In this document: positions 15,343 through 27,299 of the stretch, one piece after another
Position numbering within the stretch: position 1 is the stretch's first letter
Layout: the number at the start of each line of letters is the position of its first letter
NCBI RefSeq assembly: GCF_014652315.1
Contig: NZ_BMYO01000009.1
Coordinates: 1 to 64,000, forward strand
Source of the DNA: Jeongeupia chitinilytica
GTDB taxonomy: Bacteria > Pseudomonadota > Gammaproteobacteria > Burkholderiales > Chitinibacteraceae
Reading direction: 5' to 3'
DNA length: 64,000 bases
Program-made: the position numbers and the translations under genes
The notes under the pieces: model-generated
Seen by the model: only the letters and a program-made list of their open reading frames with translations
Told to the model about the DNA's origin: nothing
The model's database searches: none

Positions 15343-16311
15343 GTGTCGCTCGCGTTCGTACAATCGGTCATCGGTGCAGAGATGCAGGCGGTCGACCACC
15401 TTATCCGGCAACGGCTCCACTCCGACGTCGCCCTGGTCAGCCAGGTCGCCGAATACATCGTCGCTTCGGGCGGCAAGCGCCTGCGGCCGATGATCGTGCT
15501 GCTGTCGGCCCGTGCCCTCGGCTATACCGGCGAACACCATCGTGAACTCGCCGCGGTCATCGAATTCATCCATACCGCCACGCTCCTGCACGACGATGTC
15601 GTCGACGAATCGGCGCTGCGCCGTGGCCGGGACACCGCCAACGCCCTGTTCGGCAACGCGGCATCGGTCCTCGTCGGCGATTTCCTCTACAGCCGTGCAT
15701 TCCAGATGATGGTCGGCTGTGGCTCGATGCGCGTGATGGAAACGCTGGCCGACGCGACCAACATCATCGCCGAAGGCGAAGTGCTGCAGCTGATGAACAT
15801 CGGCAACGTCGACCTCGACGAAGCCGGCTACGTTCGCGTCATCCAGTACAAGACCGCCAAACTGTTCGAAGCCGCCGCCCGTCTTGGCGCCATCCTTACC
15901 GGATCGGACGCCGGCACCGAAGGCCGGCTGGCGCGCTACGGCATGCACCTGGGCACCGCGTTCCAGATCATCGACGACGTGCTCGACTACTCGGGCAAGC
16001 AGGACGAAATCGGCAAGAGCCTTGGCGACGACCTCGCCGAAGGCAAAGCCACGCTGCCGCTGATCTACGCCATGCGCCACGGCACCGCCGAGCATGCCGA
16101 CGCAGTACGGCAGGCCCTGACACAGGCCGACCGCTCGTTGCTGCCGCAGGTGCTCGCCGCCGTCCACGCCACCGGCGCGCTCGACTATGCCCGCGAGATC
16201 GCCCAGCGCGAAGCCGCGCTGGCTCGCGACCTGCTCGTCGACCTGCCCGACAACGACGACCGCCGCGCGCTCGAAGCCCTGGCCGAACTGGCGGTTGCAC
16301 GGAATAGCTGA
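15343..16311 (+). CDS. ispB: Octaprenyl diphosphate synthase (trans-isoprenyl)
   Basis: About 322 residues. Both aspartate-rich motifs are present: LLHDDVVDE (first) and IIDDVLD (second), together with GGKRLRP near the start. The enzyme extends farnesyl diphosphate with IPP to make the quinone side chain. A GTG at 15343, preceded by AGGACGAG, gives the family N-terminus; the frame is open further upstream to 15295 but this is non-homologous. It is divergent from rplU, the usual arrangement in proteobacteria. Confidence 0.95.
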   Translation: MSLAFVQSVIGAEMQAVDHLIRQRLHSDVALVSQVAEYIVASGGKRLRPMIVLLSARALGYTGEHHRELAAVIEFIHTATLLHDDVVDESALRRGRDTANALFGNAASVLVGDFLYSRAFQMMVGCGSMRVMETLADATNIIAEGEVLQLMNIGNVDLDEAGYVRVIQYKTAKLFEAAARLGAILTGSDAGTEGRLARYGMHLGTAFQIIDDVLDYSGKQDEIGKSLGDDLAEGKATLPLIYAMRHGTAEHADAVRQALTQADRSLLPQVLAAVHATGALDYAREIAQREAALARDLLVDLPDNDDRRALEALAELAVARNS

Positions 16312-16329
16312 CGTTTTTTTCGAAAGCGC

Positions 16330-16358
16330 TTGACAGCCCAATAAGGGCTTACCATAAT
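16330..16358 (+). promoter_or_regulatory. Promoter of tRNA-Pro
   Basis: A consensus -35 TTGACA (16330-16335) and -10 CATAAT (16353-16358) with a 17-base spacer lie just upstream of the tRNA gene and just after the ispB stop, giving the tRNA its own strong promoter. Confidence 0.9.
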
Positions 16359-16376
16359 GGCGCTCTCTTTCGAGAT

Positions 16377-16453
16377 CGGGGTGTAGCTTAGCCTGGTAGA
16401 GCGCTACGTTCGGGACGTAGAGGCCGGAGGTTCGAATCCTCTCACCCCGACCA
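16377..16453 (+). tRNA. tRNA-Pro (anticodon CGG)
   Basis: A 77-base cloverleaf: acceptor arms CGGGGTG/CACCCCG, D arm with AGCCTGGTAGAGC, anticodon stem CTACG/CGTAG with loop TTCGGGA (anticodon CGG, reading CCG), T arm GGTTCGAATCC, discriminator A and an encoded CCA end. It has its own promoter and terminator. Confidence 0.97.
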
Positions 16454-16463
16454 GAATCTCACG

Positions 16464-16498
16464 AAAAACCGCACAGCTTGCTGTGCGGTTTTTTGTTT
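16464..16498 (+). terminator. Terminator of tRNA-Pro
   Basis: A GC-rich inverted repeat (16469-16477 with 16480-16488), extended by A/T pairs and followed by a T run, begins about 10 bases after the CCA end of the tRNA. Confidence 0.9.
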
Positions 16499-16652
16499 TC
16501 TGCGCCACCAGCTCAAGCCGACACACGGCGCGCTTTTGCTGCTTACACTGAAACGGTCAGTGGCCGGCGAACAGAACCGGACAGCCAAGCCGACCTCGCA
16601 GAGTCGCCTCGCACCGCCACATAACCGGCCGGATCCGGCCCGGAGGTGCATG

Positions 16653-16979
16653 ATGGCGCACGTCGACCTTCCCGATTTCGATACGCTGGCAGCGCTGTAC
16701 CGCCAGGACCCCGGCGCATTCGAAGCGCTGCGCAGCAGCCTGCTGCACCAGGCGCTCGACGACGTCGAGGCACCGCGCCGGCAGCGGATCGAGGCGCTGC
16801 TGAACCGCATCGACCTGCACCGGCAGCGTGCGAGAAATCCGCTGCACGCGGCGGTCATCGCCCATGAAATGATGTGGACGTCCTTCCTGGCGCTGAACTA
16901 CGTACTGCACCACGGCGAGCGGCCGCCGCATGCCGGCGCAACGGTACTGCAGTTCCGGCCGCGCGTGCAGCTGCACTGA
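16653..16979 (+). CDS. DUF3135-family small protein
   Basis: About 108 residues (MAHVDLPDFDTLAALYRQDP at the start, LHAAVIAHEMMWTSFL near the end), matching the uncharacterised DUF3135 family of small soluble proteobacterial proteins. Ribosome site GGAGG lies 6 bases before the ATG at 16653; a second ATG at 16650 is too close. It converges with dinB, whose stop is 14 bases away. Function unknown. Confidence 0.8.
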   Translation: MAHVDLPDFDTLAALYRQDPGAFEALRSSLLHQALDDVEAPRRQRIEALLNRIDLHRQRARNPLHAAVIAHEMMWTSFLALNYVLHHGERPPHAGATVLQFRPRVQLH

Positions 16980-16993
16980 CCCGGTCCCGCGAC

Positions 16994-18064
16994 TCAGTCC
17001 CACAACTCCGGCTGTGTCGGCCCGGCCTCGTCCAGACGGACGCCAACACCGAGCAGTCGCACCGGCCGGGCGCCCCGCGCCCACCCCTGCCGCAGTAAGG
17101 CGGCGAACGTGGACAACGTGGGCGCGCCAGCCGCCTCGACGGTGGTCTGGGTGAAGTCGTCGAACTTGATCTTCACGACCGGTTTGGCACGGACCAGCGG
17201 CTCGGCATGCTCGCCGACCGCTCCGCTGCGGGCAAAGCGTGCAGCAAAGTCGTCGACCAGCACCGGCAGCGCAGCCAGACAGGCCTCGAGGTCGGCAAGA
17301 TCCTGCGCGTAGGTCTGCTCGACCGACAACGACTTGCGCATCCGCTCGCGGACGACCTCGCGCGCATCGATACCGCGGCACTGCCGGTACAGTGACGCCC
17401 CCATCTTGCCGAAACGTTGCACCAGGCGCTCCAGCGGCCAGCGCTGCAGTTCGGCGCAGGTCTGCGCGCCCATGTCGGCCAGCCGCGCCGCGGTAGCCTT
17501 GCCGACCCCCCACAACCTGGCGACCGGCAGCTCGCACATGAAGGCATCGATTTCGCCCGGCGTGATCACGAACTGGCCATCCGGCTTGCGCCAGTCGCTG
17601 GCGATTTTGGCAAGCAACTTGTTCGGCGCAATACCCGCACTCGCGGTGATGCCGACCTCGGCGGCAATCCGGCTGCGGATTTCCTGCGCCATCAGACTGG
17701 CACTGCCGCGACAGTGCGACAGACCGGTGACGTCAAGATAGGCCTCGTCAAGCGACAGCGGCTCGATCCTGTCGGTGTAATCCAGGAAGATCGCGTGAAT
17801 CGCCTGCGACGCTTCGCGATAGCGTTGAAAATCCGGCGGCACCAGCACCAGACGCGGACAACGCTGCAGGGCCGTGCGCGTCGACATGGCCGAGCGCACG
17901 CCGAAACGGCGCGCCGGGTAGTTGCACGTTGCAATCACGCCGCGCCGCTCGGCCGCACCGCCGACGGCCAGCGGCACATCGCGCAACGCCGGCCGGTCGC
18001 GCATTTCCACCGCAGCATAGAAACAGTCGCAATCGATATGGATGATCTTGCGCTCGACAGACAC
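16994..18064 (-). CDS. dinB: DNA polymerase IV (Y family)
   Basis: About 356 residues. Catalytic acidic residues are in HIDCDCFYAAVE (motif I) and SLDEAYLDVT (motif III), with the helix-hairpin-helix GVGKATAARL and a C-terminal little-finger domain. The enzyme carries out error-prone translesion synthesis. The GTG start at 18064 is preceded by GGGAGGGG; the open frame to 18100 lacks homology. The C-terminus does not show an obvious QLxLF-type beta-clamp motif. No LexA box was recognised in the 150 bases shared with leuS. Confidence 0.95.
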   Translation of the reverse strand: MSVERKIIHIDCDCFYAAVEMRDRPALRDVPLAVGGAAERRGVIATCNYPARRFGVRSAMSTRTALQRCPRLVLVPPDFQRYREASQAIHAIFLDYTDRIEPLSLDEAYLDVTGLSHCRGSASLMAQEIRSRIAAEVGITASAGIAPNKLLAKIASDWRKPDGQFVITPGEIDAFMCELPVARLWGVGKATAARLADMGAQTCAELQRWPLERLVQRFGKMGASLYRQCRGIDAREVVRERMRKSLSVEQTYAQDLADLEACLAALPVLVDDFAARFARSGAVGEHAEPLVRAKPVVKIKFDDFTQTTVEAAGAPTLSTFAALLRQGWARGARPVRLLGVGVRLDEAGPTQPELWD

Positions 18065-18174
18065 GCATCCCCTCCCGCACCGGGCCTTCATCGACACCAA
18101 ATTGTACGATCGTTCTACAAATGATGCACAGGGTGATTACGGACGGTCGCGTCCTCAGCCCCGTCCGCATGGCT

Positions 18175-18180
18175 TATAAT
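18175..18180 (+). promoter_or_regulatory. Putative -10 element for leuS
   Basis: A perfect TATAAT lies 37 bases before the leuS start. No good -35 hexamer is visible at the right distance, so activity is uncertain. Confidence 0.45.
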
Positions 18181-18216
18181 CTGCGGTTTATCTATTCGTC
18201 CTTCCGAGTATCCGGC

Positions 18217-20820
<2,604 letters not shown>

Positions 20821-20863
20821 TCGCGGGCCGGGCACACGCCCGGCCTGTTCACCGGAGTATGCA

Positions 20864-21415
20864 ATGCGTTACCTGCTGATCGTCGCCACCCTGTTGCTCA
20901 CCGCCTGCGGCTTCCACCTGCGCGGCCAGGGCGCCGGCGGCGCCTTCCCGTACACCACGGCAATCGTTACCGGCGGTGGCGGTACGGCCAACGCATTGCG
21001 CGAGTACCTGTCGGTGCTGCCCGACGTGAAGCTGCTCGACAAGCCGGTCAAGGACACGCCGCAGATCGACATTACCGGCGAGGGCGACAACCAGAAGGTG
21101 CTGACCGTCAACAGCTCGGGGCGTGTCAGCGAATACCGCGTCTATTACACGGTGACCTTCCGCTTCCGCGTCGGTGACAGCTACCTGATCGACGACGGCA
21201 AGGTCCAGCTGTTCCGCGACTACACGTACGACGAAAACAACCCGCTCGGCGAGGATGCCGAGAAGGCGCAGCTGGTCGAGGGCATGCAACGCGATGCCAG
21301 CCAGAACATCCTGCGCCGGATCGCCGCGGCGGCGCGAAATGCCGAGAAGGCCAAGGCCAATCCGCCACCGCCGAAGCCGACGCCGACCGAACAGATGCTC
21401 AAATCGCTGCAGTAA
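20864..21415 (+). CDS. lptE: LPS assembly lipoprotein LptE
   Basis: About 183 residues with a lipoprotein signal (LLLTAC, Cys15) followed by GFHLRG, the hallmark LptE start. It plugs the LptD barrel in the outer membrane and helps insert lipopolysaccharide. The C-terminal tail is Pro/Lys-rich. ATG at 20864 follows CGGAG. Its stop overlaps the start of holA (TAATG), a conserved arrangement. Confidence 0.93.
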   Translation: MRYLLIVATLLLTACGFHLRGQGAGGAFPYTTAIVTGGGGTANALREYLSVLPDVKLLDKPVKDTPQIDITGEGDNQKVLTVNSSGRVSEYRVYYTVTFRFRVGDSYLIDDGKVQLFRDYTYDENNPLGEDAEKAQLVEGMQRDASQNILRRIAAAARNAEKAKANPPPPKPTPTEQMLKSLQ

Positions 21416-22419
21416 TGCGCAGCGAGCAGCTCGCGCGCCAGCTCGGAACCAGGCTGGCGCCCCTTTATACGATCCACGGCGACGAAGCTTTCCTGGCGCA
21501 GGAAGCCGCGCAGACAATCCGCGACGCCGCCCGCAGCGCCGGCCACACCGAGCGCGAGGTGCTGACGGTCGAAGCCGGCTTTTCGTGGAGCCGGCTGGCG
21601 CTGCTCGGCAATTCGTTCTCGCTGTTCGCCGACAAGAAGCTGATCGAGCTGCGCATTCCGACCGGCAAGCCCGGCGTCGAAGGCGGCAAGGCGATCGAGG
21701 CCTACTGCGCCGACCTGCCGCCCGACACGGTCACGCTGGTCCAATGCCCTAAGCTCGACCGTACTGCACAGAACGCCAAGTGGTTCCAGGCGCTGGCAAC
21801 GCACGGCGAAGTCGTCGAAGCCAAGAGCATCGACCGCACCGCGCTGCCAGGCTGGATGCGCGAGCGCTTTGCCGCGCAGCAACAGACGCTGGCTCCCGAC
21901 GCGCTCGACTTTCTCGCCGACCGGGTCGAGGGCAACCTGTTTGCCGCGCACCAGGAAATCCTCAAGCTCGGCCTGCTGTACCCGAAGGGCGACATCACGC
22001 TGGCCATGCTGACGCAGACCATTGCCGACGTCGCCCGCTATGACGTGTTCCAGTTGGGCGAGGCCCTGCTGGGCGGCGATGCCAAGCGCTTCTGCCGCAT
22101 GCTCGACGGACTGAAGGCCGAAGGCGAGGCCCCGCATCTGGTACTGTGGGCCATGAGCGAGGAAATCCGTGCGCTGTACCGGATCGGTCAGGGTCGTGCC
22201 CGCGGTACGCCGATGCCGCAGCTCTTCAAGGAAAACCGCATCTGGGGCAACAAGCAGCGCCTGGTTGACGGTGCGTTGTCACGCGTCCGTGGCAGTACGC
22301 TGCGCGATGCCCTGGGTCACGCCGCCCGCATCGACCGGCTGGTCAAGGGCATCGGCGACGGTGACGCCTGGGACGAGCTGCAAATGCTCGGCCTGACGCT
22401 CATAGGTCGCAGCCGCTAA
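21415..22419 (+). CDS. holA: DNA polymerase III delta subunit
   Basis: About 334 residues. The N-terminal AAA+-like domain (LYTIHGDEAFLAQEA), the middle domain and the C-terminal collar region (LWAMSEEIRALYRI) match HolA, which opens the beta clamp during loading. It overlaps the lptE stop by one base. A normal-length, single-copy housekeeping gene. Confidence 0.95.
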   Translation: MRSEQLARQLGTRLAPLYTIHGDEAFLAQEAAQTIRDAARSAGHTEREVLTVEAGFSWSRLALLGNSFSLFADKKLIELRIPTGKPGVEGGKAIEAYCADLPPDTVTLVQCPKLDRTAQNAKWFQALATHGEVVEAKSIDRTALPGWMRERFAAQQQTLAPDALDFLADRVEGNLFAAHQEILKLGLLYPKGDITLAMLTQTIADVARYDVFQLGEALLGGDAKRFCRMLDGLKAEGEAPHLVLWAMSEEIRALYRIGQGRARGTPMPQLFKENRIWGNKQRLVDGALSRVRGSTLRDALGHAARIDRLVKGIGDGDAWDELQMLGLTLIGRSR

Positions 22420-22472
22420 GCGCCGAATTACCGGGCTTTCTGTTAAGCTCGACGACCCAGTTTCAGACCCGC

Positions 22473-23933
22473 ATGCCCTCGATGAAAGAAGAAATTCTGG
22501 TCAACGTCACCCCGCAGGAAACCCGCGTCGCCACGATCGAGGACGGCATCGTCCAGGACATCCATATCGAGCGCAGCGCGCATCTCGGTTTGGTCGGCAA
22601 CATTTATCTGGGCATGGTCAAACGGGTGCTGCCGGGCATGCAATCGGCCTTCGTCGAAATCGGTCTCGAACGCGCCGCCTTCCTGCACATTGCCGACGTG
22701 ATCGAGCAGCGACAGAATCCGAACGAAACCTTCCGGATCGAAAAACTGGTCCACGAAGGCCAGCCACTGATGGTGCAGGTGATCAAGGACCCGATCGGTA
22801 CCAAGGGCGCACGGTTGTCGACGCAAATCAGCATTGCCGGTCGCTTTCTCGTCTTCCTGCCACAGGAACACCACATCGGAATCAGCCAGCGGATCGAGAA
22901 CGGCGACGAGCGCGAACAGTTGCGCGAACGTCTGAACAGGCTGCTGCCGAAAGAACACCACGGCTACATCATCCGCACCAGCGCCGATCACGCTACGGAC
23001 GACGAACTCAAGGCCGACATCGACTACCTTGACCTGATCTGGGCCGACATCCTGCAAAAGTCGCAGAAGCTGCCGGCCAAATCGTTACTGTTCCAGGACC
23101 TGTCGCTGCAGCTGCGGGCGCTACGCGACATGGTCAATGCCGATACCGAAGCCGTGTTGGTCGACAGCCGCGAAAACTACCTGAAGATGGCAGAGTTCGC
23201 CGGCCGATTCGTTGCCGACGTCGCCCCCCGCGTCCAGCACTACAGCGGCGAGCGGCCTCTGTTCGAGCTTTACGGCATCGAGGCCGAGATCGAGCGCGCG
23301 CTGAGCCGGCGCGTCAACCTCAAGTTTGGCGGCTATTTGATCATCGACCAAACCGAAGCAATGACGACGATCGACGTCAACACCGGCGGATTCGTCGGTA
23401 CGCGCAATTTCGACGACACCATCTTCAAGACCAACCTCGAAGCCACCCATGTCATCGCCCGGCAACTGCGACTGCGCAACCTCGGCGGCATCATCATCGT
23501 CGACTTCATCGACATGGACAACGAAGAGCACCAGACCGCGGTGCTCGACGAGCTGAGGAAGGCGCTGGCGCGCGACCGTACCAAAATCACCGTCTCGACC
23601 TTCACCAGCCTCGGCCTGATTGAAATTACTCGTAAGCGCACTCGTGAATCGCTGGCACACGTGCTGTGCGAGCCCTGCCCGACCTGCCAGGGACGTGGAG
23701 AGATCAAGACCGCCGAATCAGTTTGCTATGAAATCTTGCGGGAAATTCTGCGTGAAGAACGTCAGTTCGCGGCCCGTGAATACCGAATTTTAGCCTCGCA
23801 AACCGTGATCGATCGCTTTCTTGATGAAGAATCGACCAACTTGGCAATGCTTGCCGATTTCATCAAGAAACCGATTTACCTACAGGTGGAGACTGCTTAC
23901 TCTCAAGAGCAGTTTGATGTGGTGCTGGTTTAG
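22473..23933 (+). CDS. rng: Ribonuclease G
   Basis: About 486 residues. The S1-like domain (GNIYLGMVKRVLPGMQSAFV), catalytic core with TIDVNTGGFVGTRN and IIIVDFIDM, and the zinc-link CPTCQGRG identify RNase G rather than the longer RNase E. It matures 16S rRNA 5' ends and cleaves mRNAs. Start could be 22473 or 22482; neither has a strong ribosome site. The last 200-300 bases use visibly more A/T-ending codons than the rest, which marks the edge of the AT-rich region that follows. Confidence 0.95.
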   Translation: MPSMKEEILVNVTPQETRVATIEDGIVQDIHIERSAHLGLVGNIYLGMVKRVLPGMQSAFVEIGLERAAFLHIADVIEQRQNPNETFRIEKLVHEGQPLMVQVIKDPIGTKGARLSTQISIAGRFLVFLPQEHHIGISQRIENGDEREQLRERLNRLLPKEHHGYIIRTSADHATDDELKADIDYLDLIWADILQKSQKLPAKSLLFQDLSLQLRALRDMVNADTEAVLVDSRENYLKMAEFAGRFVADVAPRVQHYSGERPLFELYGIEAEIERALSRRVNLKFGGYLIIDQTEAMTTIDVNTGGFVGTRNFDDTIFKTNLEATHVIARQLRLRNLGGIIIVDFIDMDNEEHQTAVLDELRKALARDRTKITVSTFTSLGLIEITRKRTRESLAHVLCEPCPTCQGRGEIKTAESVCYEILREILREERQFAAREYRILASQTVIDRFLDEESTNLAMLADFIKKPIYLQVETAYSQEQFDVVLV

Positions 23934-24179
23934 AGATTTACCTTTGTATTTTACTGACCATCCAAAACAGGATTGCCATTTACGTGCGCAGCAACACTCA
24001 TCAATGGTCTTCTTTCACTTCACTACCCCAAGCCACTCAACACCTCAATATACCCAATTCATCCAAACCGTAGGTTTATGCCCGACCTATATAGAAGTGT
24101 GATCATCGTTACACGATTTACTCAATCGGAACAAATACAGCAATACAACTAATAAAACCCAACCATCACCGAAATAAAA
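23934..24179. other. AT-rich intergenic region after rng
   Basis: About 246 bases with no credible gene, terminator or promoter. Composition changes sharply here from the GC-rich chromosome to the AT-rich polysaccharide region. Confidence 0.5.
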
Positions 24180-25436
24180 ATGCAACCCAACCTTCAAAAA
24201 TTATATTTATTATTCTTTACCAGTATACTTTTAATAATAACCTACTCATCCTATACACTCAACATACAAACCCCAATACCACCATATTCAGATTTTGCCT
24301 CGTATTGGGATGCCAGCCTGAATCCTTCTGCATACCTGAAAGGTGGGGTTCTGATATGGATTTACAGACCATTTGCATTACTGGGTCTATCGGCGACTCT
24401 GTCAGCCCTTATCGTCAACAACCTGTTCCTTCTTGTTTTTTCCTTGGCAATATACGTCCCCTCCTCAACGATAAAACACTGTCACCGATTATTTTCTATC
24501 GCACTGCTGATTGCATTTGGCATCATCTTTTTGGGATATTGCTACTTAGTCAATACTGACATTCCTTTTGCGGCTGCAACAACCTTAGCCGTGCGACTGT
24601 TCACATCTAAATATAAATCACTCGCCTTGCTTGCACTTTTTCTTTCATTAACAATGCGAGCGCAAGGGGCATTATTTTTTATTCTAACTCCTTTTGTGTT
24701 TATCACCACGCTCCCATTCCTGAAGATAATTCATAATCAAAACACATTCGCCAGTCAAGAAACTGCAAAAATATCAGCATTCTTATACAATAAAAAAAGC
24801 ATATCGAAAGTCATCCTTATTTCACTCATCATTCCTTTGGCGGCGATTGGGGTCGACAGCTTTTTAGGAAAAATATCCGACAGATCTGTCGACCGTGCCA
24901 TACATTCCAGGGTGACGTTATACACGGGATTTATTGCTAGTGGTAGCACATATCCAAATTGCGGAGACTGGACCAAACATGCGATTAACTTGACGAGGTC
25001 TGAATTAGACACTCCAATGACGACCATACTTCAAAATTTCTTAACAACACATACCACAATAGACATATTTCAATTATTCTCATGCAAATTAAGACGCATT
25101 TCCTCCTCCCATGAATTCAGTGCCGCATATTGGCGTACCGCATCCATAATGGAGGCCAACAGACTCCCTGGGGAGTTAGTACGTATTTACTACAGCATCG
25201 AATTTTTGATATCACTCGCACTCGAATTATTCATCATTGTATCTTTGTGCGCTCTATTTTTCAGAAATCGCTTAATCGAATTCATGCTGGGGCTTTCCTT
25301 CTTGATTTCGAGCATCGCCGTATTAACAATACTCGAATTTCAGACCAGATATCTCCTGGGAGTGATTTTCCCAATGGCGGGGTATTTGCTTCTCGCTCTA
25401 AGGAAAGATGAAACTGCAAAACATCTCCAAGACTGA
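24180..25436 (+). CDS. Polytopic membrane protein, possible GT-C-type glycosyltransferase
   Basis: About 418 residues with roughly nine to ten hydrophobic segments and an early acidic motif in the first outer loop (PPYSDFASYWDAS), as seen in polyprenyl-phosphate-sugar dependent (GT-C) glycosyltransferases. I do not recognise a specific family. It is strongly AT-rich. It is the only gene of the polysaccharide region on the plus strand and sits apart from the long minus-strand operon. No ribosome site is clear before the ATG. An alternative is an oligosaccharide unit polymerase-like membrane protein. Confidence 0.55.
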   Translation: MQPNLQKLYLLFFTSILLIITYSSYTLNIQTPIPPYSDFASYWDASLNPSAYLKGGVLIWIYRPFALLGLSATLSALIVNNLFLLVFSLAIYVPSSTIKHCHRLFSIALLIAFGIIFLGYCYLVNTDIPFAAATTLAVRLFTSKYKSLALLALFLSLTMRAQGALFFILTPFVFITTLPFLKIIHNQNTFASQETAKISAFLYNKKSISKVILISLIIPLAAIGVDSFLGKISDRSVDRAIHSRVTLYTGFIASGSTYPNCGDWTKHAINLTRSELDTPMTTILQNFLTTHTTIDIFQLFSCKLRRISSSHEFSAAYWRTASIMEANRLPGELVRIYYSIEFLISLALELFIIVSLCALFFRNRLIEFMLGLSFLISSIAVLTILEFQTRYLLGVIFPMAGYLLLALRKDETAKHLQD

Positions 25437-26130
25437 ATGCAACGGAGGTGCAGATCCCAAAATCACCTCCATCTTGAAGCTCAGGCATAAAATGAATACG
25501 TGTTCAGCAAACAAATCATCAACTTTCAACACGAGGCGCGCGAGCTTACTGTTCAAAGAGTGATGCCGCCGACACAGTTTTTCCAGGATCACAGCCGATT
25601 TACGTCCCAATCCTGAATCTCAGCAACAACTCCTAGGATAGGCGGGTTAGAACACCAGAGCGTACTGCTGCCTATCGCTCGCTGGATTTAGTATTTTTTC
25701 TAGACTTAGTTGGTATCACATCCCTGCACGATTCCACCCCCTACAATGAGGCGGTAGTGCATTCCGGAACCATTAGCGCACCAAGTGATGTGCGAACTCA
25801 CTCGCTACACGGTGTGTCTGATCCATTTCAGATCGCTTAGCCATCACATCGACAAGTCAATCCAACAATCTTATTTTGGCGGCCCCCCATTTGCCTCCAA
25901 GCGTTCCTTGGCATACATTCTCCTACGGCAGGCATGCCTCGATTACATTTTCCCTCGAACTTACCAATAACGCCGCCCCTATGTCATCATACTTGATTCA
26001 ATTTTTGTAAAAATCAACAAAAACCATTCCTGACCACCAAGCATAAATTTCAAAACCGGCTTGACCTAGCCATGGGGTCACGCTACTAACGTTTACTTAT
26101 CGTGACTCACACTTTACGCACAAATATTCT
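25437..26130. other. Long gene-free AT-rich stretch
   Basis: Almost 700 bases between two converging genes without a credible coding frame. A 7-bp inverted repeat (25444-25450 with 25465-25471) lies just after the upstream stop but has no T run. Short frames here (for example 25785-25970 plus, 25398-25610 minus) have no recognisable protein and no ribosome site. It may be the remains of lost genes. Confidence 0.5.
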
Positions 26131-26508
26131 TTAACGATTGAGCAATACTATACCGACCGCGATGAAAATCACGCCTATATATCTAGCAGCACCGATCGCT
26201 TCCCCGCCAAAAAAAACGCCATAGATAACAACACCGATGATTGAAATTGCAACCATAAGCGGGTATGCGATGGACAAGTCCAAATTGCGAAGCGCAACAG
26301 CATAGAAAAAAAAACCTGCTCCGTAAGCGGAAATAGCAGCTATATAGTATGGAATGCGTTCGGTAGCAAATAAACTTGGCCCATAGGGTGAATTTGCTAC
26401 CGCAGCCAGCTTGAGTGCAATGCTTGCAACAACGCCAAAAAATGAACTCAACAACAACCAAAAATAGGGCATAAGCATCACAGCAAAAATATTTATCAAA
26501 TTGAGCAT
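26131..26508 (-). CDS. SMR/EamA-like four-helix membrane protein, candidate lipid-sugar flippase
   Basis: About 125 residues with four transmembrane helices. The spacing and segments such as YAVALRNLDLSIAYPLMVA and AVGIVLLNR fit the small multidrug resistance/ArnE-ArnF-like group. In polysaccharide loci such proteins flip undecaprenyl-phosphate sugars. Here it is the last gene of the long minus-strand locus, downstream of a HAD phosphatase and a UbiA-type transferase, which supports a lipid-sugar role over drug efflux. Ribosome site is not obvious. Confidence 0.7.
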   Translation of the reverse strand: MLNLINIFAVMLMPYFWLLLSSFFGVVASIALKLAAVANSPYGPSLFATERIPYYIAAISAYGAGFFFYAVALRNLDLSIAYPLMVAISIIGVVIYGVFFGGEAIGAARYIGVIFIAVGIVLLNR

Positions 26509-26616
26509 TAGCCGTTTTGACGAGTCGGCTCATAAAAACCTCGCAAACCGTATATCCCCTCCCCCCGAAGCAAGGACCCCGACCACACTTTTAACGAGCT
26601 CATATTATCTTTCATA

Positions 26617-27210
26617 TCATTTAATTTTCTCCCCCTTAAGCCAGGCATATTGAGCACTTTCCAGTAGCTCGGCATCCCCCCGACTATCTCCATAAGCATA
26701 GAGTTCCACGTTGGAAAGGATTCCAATCTCCTTGCTTAATCGGCGCACTTTTTCCGCTCCCCAGCAATTTGGAGTGGAGAATTTCCCTGTTAATACACCA
26801 TATTCATCCTCTTCAAGCCCAGTGCATATTAGCGCATCAAAACCTAAGCGCTGAGCGAACTCCTCCAAATAAACGTTCAAGGATGCGCTGATCAATACAC
26901 AATAATGCCCAGCCTCCTGATGCCACTTGAGCTTTTCGAGAGTTGCTAAGTTCATTGCAACGCTCGGAAGCCACCTTGCGATACGATGCCGCAATGAAGC
27001 GCGACAGCGGCCAGCCAGCGCATGCTTAACCAACTGCTCCTTCGCTCTTTCGTTCGAGAGCGCTCCAACGCTATACAGCAGCAAGGAGGGGAAGGCCAAA
27101 AATAGTGCTTTAGCAAACCCTTTAATACCAATCACATTAAGAATGAATGGTAAAAGTGTATCGCGACGAGTCAATGTTCCATCAAAATCAAAAGCAGCGA
27201 CAGTCATCAT
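26617..27210 (-). CDS. HAD-IB family phosphatase
   Basis: About 197 residues. Motif I is FDFDGTLTRRDT, motif II lies in VLISAS and motif III in YGDSRGDAELL; the helical cap is that of HAD subfamily IB. It has one hydrophobic stretch (about residues 30-55). A HAD phosphatase beside a phosphoribosyl-polyprenyl transferase would remove the 5-phosphate from polyprenyl-phosphoryl-5-phosphoribose; this role is inferred from context. The closest named families (phosphoserine phosphatase-like) are a poor guide to substrate. The gap to the next gene downstream is about 110 bases. Confidence 0.8.
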   Translation of the reverse strand: MMTVAAFDFDGTLTRRDTLLPFILNVIGIKGFAKALFLAFPSLLLYSVGALSNERAKEQLVKHALAGRCRASLRHRIARWLPSVAMNLATLEKLKWHQEAGHYCVLISASLNVYLEEFAQRLGFDALICTGLEEDEYGVLTGKFSTPNCWGAEKVRRLSKEIGILSNVELYAYGDSRGDAELLESAQYAWLKGEKIK

Positions 27211-27299
27211 TTAGAACATCCCAAAGACAGTAGCTGACATACGAAATCTCTTTAGCTACATAAAAAAGCGTAGGAAGAAAAAGGAAGTTTATCGTAGTG

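Noticed and set aside
25398..25610. Minus-strand 70-codon frame across the end of the 418-residue membrane protein gene
   Set aside because: Overlaps a better-supported gene and has no recognisable domain; possible transposase remnant could not be supported.
25750..25757. Second ops-like core GCGGTAG in the gene-free gap
   Set aside because: It has no JUMPstart context and no polysaccharide gene downstream on that strand.
25785..25970. Short 61-codon frame in the gap
   Set aside because: No ribosome site, no homology recognised, codon use unlike the neighbours.
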